From assembly GCA_963754305.1 (NCBI GenBank), contig CAVWFR010000024.1:62001-126000 (forward strand): a DNA stretch of 64,000 nt, written 5' to 3'. Each line of letters begins with the position of its first letter. The first letter of the stretch is position 1. The position numbers and the translations under genes are program-made. The stretch comes from DATEDA01 sp963754305. Lineage in GTDB: Bacteria > Pseudomonadota > Gammaproteobacteria > Burkholderiales > SG8-39. Shown here piece after piece: positions 58,918-64,000 of the stretch. The notes beneath the pieces are model-generated. The model was not told where the DNA came from and made no database searches. It worked only from the letters and a program-made list of their open reading frames with translations.

Positions 58918-60081
58918 CTAGCGGCGTTGATCGAATCTTCGGCCGACGAGCGTCGACGCAATATTGACCTTCTGGATGTCGATCGCACCGCCCGCGATTC
59001 CCCACCCCCACGCATCGCGCAGCCGCTGCTCGATCGGATACTCCTTGCTGTAGCCGTAGGCGCCCATGACCTGCAAGGCGGAGCCCGCGACCTCGCGCAC
59101 GATCTCGTTGGCGAAGCACTTGGCGATCGAGCTTTCCCTGATCGAAGGAAGTCCCGCGCTGGCATTGGATACCGCCTGGTAGATGAGCAGCCGCGCCGCC
59201 TCGACTTTGATCGCCATGTCGGCGAGGCGCGTCTGAACGGCCTGGAACTCGATGATCGGCTTGCCGAACTGCTTGCGCTCCTGCACGTACTCGAGCGCAT
59301 AGTCGAGCGCTCCCTGGGCGATGGCGAGGCTCATCGTCGCGTTGCCGCAGCGCTCGAGGTCGAACGCCTCCATGAGTTTCCGGAATCCGCCGCCAGCGGG
59401 CACCACGATGTTCTCTTCGCGAATGCGCACGTCGTCGAAATACATGTCGGCCGAGGGAACGCCACGGAAGCCCATCAACTGCTCCTGCTTGCCGAAGCTG
59501 AACCCTTCCGCGCCCTTTTCGACGTAAACGGCGCCGATACCCTTCGCACCGGGATCGTCCGACATGCGGCAGTAGACGAGATAGCCGTCGGCGTGTCCCG
59601 CACCCGAGCACCAGCGCTTCTGCCCGGAGAGGCGTAGCTCGTCGCCGTCCGCGCTCGCGCGCGTGCGCAGGTCCGTCAGCGCGGAGCCCGCATCCGGTTC
59701 CGACATGCTGACTGCCACGATTCGCTCGCCGGACACAACTTGAGGAATCAGGCGCTTCCTCAACGCCTCGGGGGCGAAGTGTGCGATTGCGAGAATCGGC
59801 CCGAAGGATGATTCGAAGACCGGAAACGCCACCGCAGGCGAGATCTGCGCCAGCTCCTCGACCACGAGGACCGCCTCGAGATGACTCAGGCCATGGCCGC
59901 CGTACTTCTCCGGCAGGTTGATGCCGAGGAACCCGAGCGAGGCATAGCGTTTCATCATCTCGCGCGGGACCGGCTCGTTCTTCTCCTCCATTTCGCGCGC
60001 GAGCGCCGGAAGCTCGGCCCGCGCGAAGCGTCGCGCCGCATCGCGGAGCTGTTCCTGCTCCTTCGTGAGTCGGAAGTCCAT
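58918..60081 (-). CDS. Acyl-CoA dehydrogenase family flavoprotein
   Basis: A 387-residue flavoenzyme. The three domains are clear: N-terminal helices (MDFRLTKEQEQLRDAARRFA), the FAD-binding beta domain (VSMSEPDAGSALTDLRTRA, SGQKRWCSGA), and C-terminal helices (ERCGNATMSLAIAQGALDYALEY, GAYGYSKEYPIEQRLRDAWG). Where most members have the catalytic base in xYEGT, this reads IAGGAIDIQK, so the Glu is missing and another residue or reaction must be considered. ATG at 60081. Flanked by Tct and Bug transporter genes, hinting at degradation of an imported acid. Confidence 0.9.
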   Translation of the reverse strand: MDFRLTKEQEQLRDAARRFARAELPALAREMEEKNEPVPREMMKRYASLGFLGINLPEKYGGHGLSHLEAVLVVEELAQISPAVAFPVFESSFGPILAIAHFAPEALRKRLIPQVVSGERIVAVSMSEPDAGSALTDLRTRASADGDELRLSGQKRWCSGAGHADGYLVYCRMSDDPGAKGIGAVYVEKGAEGFSFGKQEQLMGFRGVPSADMYFDDVRIREENIVVPAGGGFRKLMEAFDLERCGNATMSLAIAQGALDYALEYVQERKQFGKPIIEFQAVQTRLADMAIKVEAARLLIYQAVSNASAGLPSIRESSIAKCFANEIVREVAGSALQVMGAYGYSKEYPIEQRLRDAWGWGIAGGAIDIQKVNIASTLVGRRFDQRR

Positions 60082-60147
60082 TCGTCGAACCCTCCGTAGG
60101 CTGAGAAATCGATCTTGCGCGAGCCGCGTTATCCAGCGTTTAGCGGG

Positions 60148-60246
60148 CTAGAGGAAGACGGCACGAATCTCGCGCAGCACCTGCGGGAGGCGAGCGCCCG
60201 GAAACACCACGCGCTTGCCCTGAAACAGCAGCGCCAACGATAGCAT
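60148..60246 (-). other. Possible remnant coding pieces in the gap before the acyl-CoA dehydrogenase
   Basis: Within the 238-base gap 60082-60319, the minus strand offers a 32-residue frame, MLSLALLFQGKRVVFPGARL then PQVLREIRAVFL and stop. The plus strand at 60247-60310 offers HGNSDELVISVEHDFAGEV with a stop. Both are protein-like but too short to identify. They may be ends of two lost genes or chance; no full gene is here. Confidence 0.35.
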
Positions 60247-60319
60247 CGCGCACGGCAACAGCGACGAACTCGTCATTTCGGTGGAGCACGACTTCGCCGG
60301 GGAAGTGTGAGCCTCGCAC

Positions 60320-61852
60320 TCAAGCACGCTCTTGCCGATGCACGGCGGAGCGGGCTTTGCTGTTGTGCCACGCCGCCAGGATCGCGCGCACCATCGGCAC
60401 CGCCACTGCGACGAGCGCCGCGACGGTGAGCACGGCAGCGATGGGCCGCAGGAAAAATATTCCCAGGCCGGCGTCGGAGATGATCAGGGACTGGCGGAGC
60501 GCGCGTTCCGCGAGCGGGCCGAGCACCAGCGCCAGGACGAGGGCGGCAGGCGAATACCCGAGCTTCTTCATCGCGTAGCCGAGCACCCCGAAGACCAGCA
60601 TCTGTCCGACATCCCATACGCTGTTCTTCAGCGAATAGGCGCCGGTGACACAGAAGACGATGATGAGCGGCATGAGGATCGAGTAGGGCACGCGGAGCGC
60701 CCGCACGAACAGCGGGATGAACGCGGTGCTGAGGATGAGCAGCATGACGTTGGCGATGTACTGGGAAGCGATCAGCCCCCAGACGAACTGCGGGTTCTTC
60801 TCGAACAGCAGCGGCCCGGGCCGCAGTCCCCACATCATCAGGCCGCCGAGCATGATCGCGGTGGTGGCCGAGCCCGGGATGCCAAGGGTCAGCATCGGGA
60901 CCATGGCGCCGGTCGCCGCGGCGTTGTTGGCGGACTCGGGCCCGGCCACGCCTTCGACCGCCCCCTTCCCGAACTCCTGCGGCCGCTTCGAGATCTTCTT
61001 CTCCACCGTGTAGGCAAGGAAGGACGCGACGGTGGGTCCCGCGCCGGGCAGCAGGCCGACCATGAAACCGAGGACGGTGCCACGCACAATCGCCCAGCGG
61101 CTGCGCACCCAATCCTCCGCGGAGGGCATCACCTCCCGCAGCGTGATGCGGCCCTGGACGATGCGGGCGCCGGCAGCCTGTTCGGCGCCGGCGAGCACTT
61201 CACCCAGGCCGAACAGTCCGATGGCAACGGGCAGGAAGTCGATGCCGTCCATCATCTCCGGGATGCCGAAGGCGTAGCGTGCGTCCCCGGAGATGATGTC
61301 GAAGCCGACCATGGCGAGCATCAGCCCGAGCACCATGCTGATATAGCCCTTCAGCGCGTTCTCGCCGGTGAGCAGCGTGACCGTGGTCAGCCCGAGCAGC
61401 ATGAGCGCGAAGGTCTCGGGCGGGCCGAAGGCAAGCGACCAGCGTGCGAGCGCCGGCGAGACCAGCATGAGCAGCACCACCCCGACGGTGCCGGCGATGA
61501 ACGAGCCGGCCGCGGCGATGCCCAGGGCGGCACCCGCCCGGCCCTGGAGCGCCATCTGGTGGCCGTCCAGGCAGGTGACGACCGAGGCCGACTCGCCCGG
61601 CGTATTGATCAGCACCGAGGTGATCGTGCCGCCGTACATCGAGCCCGCGTAAAGGGCGGCGAGCATGATGATCCCGGAAGTCGGCTCCATCCCGAAGGTG
61701 AGCGGCAGCAGCAGCGCGACACCCGAAGGCGGCCCTATGCCCGGCAGCGCGCCGATCATGATGCCCACGATCACACCGGCGACCGCCATGAGGAGATTGA
61801 ACGGCGTCAGCGCGACCGAGAAGCCCAGCGCGAGGTTGGCGAGGAAATCCAC
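60320..61852 (-). CDS. tctA: Tripartite tricarboxylate transporter, large permease subunit
   Basis: A 510-residue inner-membrane permease with about 12 helices. Signature stretches are GIMIGALPGIGPPSGVALLL, the AALYAGSMYGGTITSVLINTPGE segment (read as YGGTITSVLINTPGESAS) and a second PGIPGSATTAIMLGG-like motif (LGIPGSATTAIMLGG). Together with TctB and TctC it imports citrate-like or other carboxylates using the ion gradient. The start is GTG at 61852, preceded by GAGG. Ten bases separate it from tctB. Confidence 0.95.
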   Translation of the reverse strand: MDFLANLALGFSVALTPFNLLMAVAGVIVGIMIGALPGIGPPSGVALLLPLTFGMEPTSGIIMLAALYAGSMYGGTITSVLINTPGESASVVTCLDGHQMALQGRAGAALGIAAAGSFIAGTVGVVLLMLVSPALARWSLAFGPPETFALMLLGLTTVTLLTGENALKGYISMVLGLMLAMVGFDIISGDARYAFGIPEMMDGIDFLPVAIGLFGLGEVLAGAEQAAGARIVQGRITLREVMPSAEDWVRSRWAIVRGTVLGFMVGLLPGAGPTVASFLAYTVEKKISKRPQEFGKGAVEGVAGPESANNAAATGAMVPMLTLGIPGSATTAIMLGGLMMWGLRPGPLLFEKNPQFVWGLIASQYIANVMLLILSTAFIPLFVRALRVPYSILMPLIIVFCVTGAYSLKNSVWDVGQMLVFGVLGYAMKKLGYSPAALVLALVLGPLAERALRQSLIISDAGLGIFFLRPIAAVLTVAALVAVAVPMVRAILAAWHNSKARSAVHRQERA

Positions 61853-61862
61853 GGCTAGCGCC

Positions 61863-62318
61863 TCAGAACCCCAGCACGCCCACGGGAAAGGGCACGCGCA
61901 GCCAGTGCGTGAAGACCAGGTAGTTCAGCCCGGCGGTCGCCGCTGCCACCGACAGGGTGAGCGGCCACGGGATGCGGTCGAGGCGCCGCAGCAGCACGAT
62001 CAGGAACAGCACCGTCCCCAGGATCATGCCGAGGACTTTGAGGAGCGCCACCAGGGCAATCGTGACGCCGAGCACCAGCAGGAGCCGCCTGAGCCCTTCC
62101 CCGCGCGGCAGCCATTCGGGCCCCGCATCGGGCGCACGTAAGGCGCCGGCGAGCAGCATCGCGGCCAGCACGGCCATCAGGAGGCCGAGCCAGAACGGCA
62201 CGAACGCCGAGCCCGGGCCGCCCGGTCCGGCGTAGGTGTAAGACTTCAGCGCGCCCGCGGAAAACGCGACGGCAAGAGCGAGCAGCACCGCACCGGCGAT
62301 CCTGTCGGCCCGGCGCAC
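61863..62318 (-). CDS. tctB: Tripartite tricarboxylate transporter, small permease subunit
   Basis: A 151-residue protein with four helices (about 8-25, 39-57, 80-110 and 122-145), the TctB layout. Function is to support TctA in carboxylate uptake. The start is GTG at 62318, 9 bases after the tctC stop, with tctA following 10 bases later; the ribosome site is weak and translation may be coupled. Sequence is poorly conserved in this family, so the call relies on size, topology and position. Confidence 0.88.
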   Translation of the reverse strand: MRRADRIAGAVLLALAVAFSAGALKSYTYAGPGGPGSAFVPFWLGLLMAVLAAMLLAGALRAPDAGPEWLPRGEGLRRLLLVLGVTIALVALLKVLGMILGTVLFLIVLLRRLDRIPWPLTLSVAAATAGLNYLVFTHWLRVPFPVGVLGF

Positions 62319-62327
62319 GGCGGGCGG

Positions 62328-63311
62328 CTACTTCTTGAGCGCACCGAGTCCGGCGAGCGCGTCCTCGTACTTCTTCGTGAGGCCGTCGAGGTACTTGTTG
62401 GCTTCCTCGCCGGTCCATGCGGTCGGGGTGAGCAGGTTGCGCTTGATGTACTGCTCCTGCCACTTCTGCGTCGCGGTGACCTTCCGCAGCGTGTCCTGCC
62501 ACCAGGCCACCGCCTCCGGCGCCATGTTCGCCGGCCCCACGATCCCGCGCATCTGCTCCCAGTAGAACTCGTAGCCCTTCTCGGCGAAGGTCGGCACGTC
62601 CGGCGCGTCGGCAAGGCGCTTGCGCGCGGCAACCGCCAGGTTCCGCGCCTTGCCGGCCTCGATCTGGGCCACGATCTCGTTCGGGTTCTCGACGGCGGCG
62701 TCGATGTGGCCGCCCATCAGGGCGGCCGTCACCTCGCCGCCCGAATTGAAGGGCACGTACTTCACCTTGATCTTCGCCGCCTGCTCGAAGAGATAGGTGA
62801 AGATGTGATCTTCGGTGTTGGTGGCCGTGCCGCCGACGGTGAGCTGCCCGGGCTTGGCGCGCGCTGCGCTCACGAAATCGTCGATCGTCTTGAACGGCGA
62901 CTCGCTGCGCACCGAAAGCATGAGCTCGTCGATGGCGACGATCATGAGGACCGTCATGGCGTCGCGATGGTTCCCGCTGAGGCGCCCTTCGATCCGGCCC
63001 GAGACGATCATCGGGGTGGCGCCGGCGACGACGTGGGAATCGCCCTTCTTGTTGATGAGATAGGTGAAGCCGACGGCGCCACTGCCCCCGGCGCGATTGT
63101 TCACGTTCATCGGCACCGGCGACCACTTGTTCTCGTCGATGATGCCGGTGATCATGCGCATCAGATTGTCGGTGCCGCCCCCCGGGGCGTACGGCACCAC
63201 CACCTCGACCATCCGAGACGGATACTTGGCCTGGGCGAGCGCATCGGGTGCGGGGGCAAGGAGCAACGCGAGGGACGCGACGGCCGCGGCAGGAAGACGC
63301 AGTGTGTCCAT
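62328..63311 (-). CDS. tctC: Tripartite tricarboxylate transporter substrate-binding protein (TctC)
   Basis: A 327-residue periplasmic receptor. After the signal peptide (to about 26), YPSRMVEVVVPYAPGGGTDN is the first Bug motif; NVNNRAGGSGAVGFTYLINK and LADAPDVPTFAEKGYEFYWE are others. Unlike the orphan Bug genes of this window it lies directly before tctB and tctA (9 and 10 base gaps), so it is the cognate receptor. AGAGGAA precedes the ATG. Divergent from an enoyl-CoA hydratase gene with 62 bases between them. Confidence 0.93.
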   Translation of the reverse strand: MDTLRLPAAAVASLALLLAPAPDALAQAKYPSRMVEVVVPYAPGGGTDNLMRMITGIIDENKWSPVPMNVNNRAGGSGAVGFTYLINKKGDSHVVAGATPMIVSGRIEGRLSGNHRDAMTVLMIVAIDELMLSVRSESPFKTIDDFVSAARAKPGQLTVGGTATNTEDHIFTYLFEQAAKIKVKYVPFNSGGEVTAALMGGHIDAAVENPNEIVAQIEAGKARNLAVAARKRLADAPDVPTFAEKGYEFYWEQMRGIVGPANMAPEAVAWWQDTLRKVTATQKWQEQYIKRNLLTPTAWTGEEANKYLDGLTKKYEDALAGLGALKK

Positions 63312-63373
63312 CTTAGAATTCCTCTTCTGGGGCGCTCGACTCTATACCAACCAACTGCAGGAGGTCACTACTC

Positions 63374-64000
63374 GTGGAAAGCACGGCTCCGGCCAGCGAC
63401 CAGGTGCTCGTCGAGCGCAACGGTCCCATCGTCACGCTCACCTTCAACCGCCCCGAGGCGCGCAACGCCATGACCTGGGGCATGTACCAGCGGCTCTACG
63501 AGGTCTGCGAGGAGGTCGACGCGGACGACGGCATCCGCGTCCTGGTGTTGAAGGGCGCGGGAGGAAAGGCCTTCGTCGCGGGCACTGACATCAGCCAGTT
63601 CACCAAGTTCGAGAGCGGCGAAGATGGGCTGCGCTATGAGCGCGAAGGCGACCAGCGCTCCGGTCGGGTCGCGCTGGTCACGAAGCCGGTCATCGCCCAG
63701 ATCCAGGGGTTCGCGGTCGGCGGCGGCTTCGGCATCGCCGCCGGCGCCGATTTGCGCGTCGCAACACCGGACGCCCGCTTCGGCGCGCCCATCGCCCGTA
63801 CGCTCGGCAACTGCCTGTCGATGAAGGCGTACGCGCGGTACATGGACCTTATCGGGCCGTCGCGCCTGAAGGAGTTGATCTTCACTGCCCGCCTGCTCTC
63901 CGCCGATGAAGCGCTCGCCGCGGGGTTCGTGCACGAGATCGTGCCGCCGGAGAGAATCGAGTCGCGGGTCCGCGAACTGGCGCAGAGCGTCGCCTCGCAC
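63374..64000 (+). CDS. Enoyl-CoA hydratase/isomerase family protein (3' end beyond window)
   Basis: The visible 209 residues have crotonase landmarks: VTLTFNRPEARNAMTWGMYQ (first strand and helix), oxyanion-hole residues in KAFVAGTDISQF, and the second in GFAVGGGFGIAAGADLRVAT. At the place of the usual catalytic Glu region, the sequence is FGAPIARTLGNCLSMKAYAR, without an obvious Glu, so hydratase activity is uncertain; isomerase, lyase or hydrolase roles remain possible. The start is GTG at 63374, with AGGAGG about ten bases upstream. Divergent from tctCBA, suggesting co-regulation. Confidence 0.85.
   Translation, partial: MESTAPASDQVLVERNGPIVTLTFNRPEARNAMTWGMYQRLYEVCEEVDADDGIRVLVLKGAGGKAFVAGTDISQFTKFESGEDGLRYEREGDQRSGRVALVTKPVIAQIQGFAVGGGFGIAAGADLRVATPDARFGAPIARTLGNCLSMKAYARYMDLIGPSRLKELIFTARLLSADEALAAGFVHEIVPPERIESRVRELAQSVASH

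Noticed and set aside
1..64000. tRNA, rRNA, CRISPR arrays, insertion sequences
   Set aside because: No cloverleaf with a T-loop consensus, no rRNA-like stretch, no regularly spaced repeats and no transposase or integrase motif was found while reading both strands.

Overview
The window is a GC-rich stretch of a proteobacterial chromosome, most likely from a betaproteobacterium (Burkholderiales-like). The placement rests on four things: the intact order surE-pcm-nlpD-rpoS; several Bug-family periplasmic binding proteins plus a full tctCBA tricarboxylate transporter; an AcrB/NodT-type efflux operon; and a c4-type cytochrome. A ppsR-type photosynthesis repressor suggests a phototrophic lineage or ancestry, although no photosynthesis genes are present. 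I see no tRNA, rRNA, CRISPR array, transposase or integrase.

Layout. 0-4.5 kb: a TAXI-type binding protein (cut by the window edge), an FtsX-type permease with its ATPase, and tesA diverging from the ATPase with overlapping start codons. 4.5-6.7 kb: divergent selD and mnmH, which together make 2-selenouridine in tRNA. 6.7-13.4 kb: an HDAC-like hydrolase, then a MoxR ATPase, a DUF58 protein, a TgpA-like transglutaminase, MltB and an acetyltransferase. 13.4-18.4 kb: an amino-acid permease, a RHH/ParE-like toxin-antitoxin pair and a patatin, interleaved with decayed gene fragments. 18.6-22.1 kb: surE-pcm-nlpD-rpoS, every junction a 4-nt ATGA overlap. 22-28.3 kb: a 2-hydroxyacid dehydrogenase, hutF with a Pht5-like protein, an alpha-methylacyl-CoA racemase and ppsR. 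28.4-33 kb: an aldo/keto reductase pseudogene, then two c-type cytochromes, cstA and ybdD in one direction. 33-42 kb: a binding protein, a cupin, a DUF3891-MFS pair, a FUSC-like protein, a DUF4410 lipoprotein and a large exported protein broken by two frameshifts. 42-48 kb: an RND efflux operon (adaptor, pump, outer-membrane factor). 48-49.4 kb: a Phd-like antitoxin overlapping a zeta-type P-loop toxin. 49.4-57 kb: arylsulfatase with a Bug protein, a small exported protein, several gene fragments and a beta-helix protein. 57-64 kb: catabolic genes (hypothetical protein, Bug protein, acyl-CoA dehydrogenase, tctA-tctB-tctC, and a divergent enoyl-CoA hydratase running off the end).

The most striking property is gene decay. 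At least ten fragments of recognisable or semi-recognisable genes sit between intact operons, mostly C-terminal ends. They include a patatin, an acetyltransferase 5' end, a Tc-toxin-like protein, an aldo/keto reductase, two Bug proteins, a tannase/feruloyl esterase and a molybdopterin oxidoreductase, plus the doubly frameshifted 2.7-kb gene. The two toxin-antitoxin modules lie in the same accessory zones, and each has repeats placed in the spacer of its predicted promoter. All calls come from reading the sequence and family knowledge; no database search was run.
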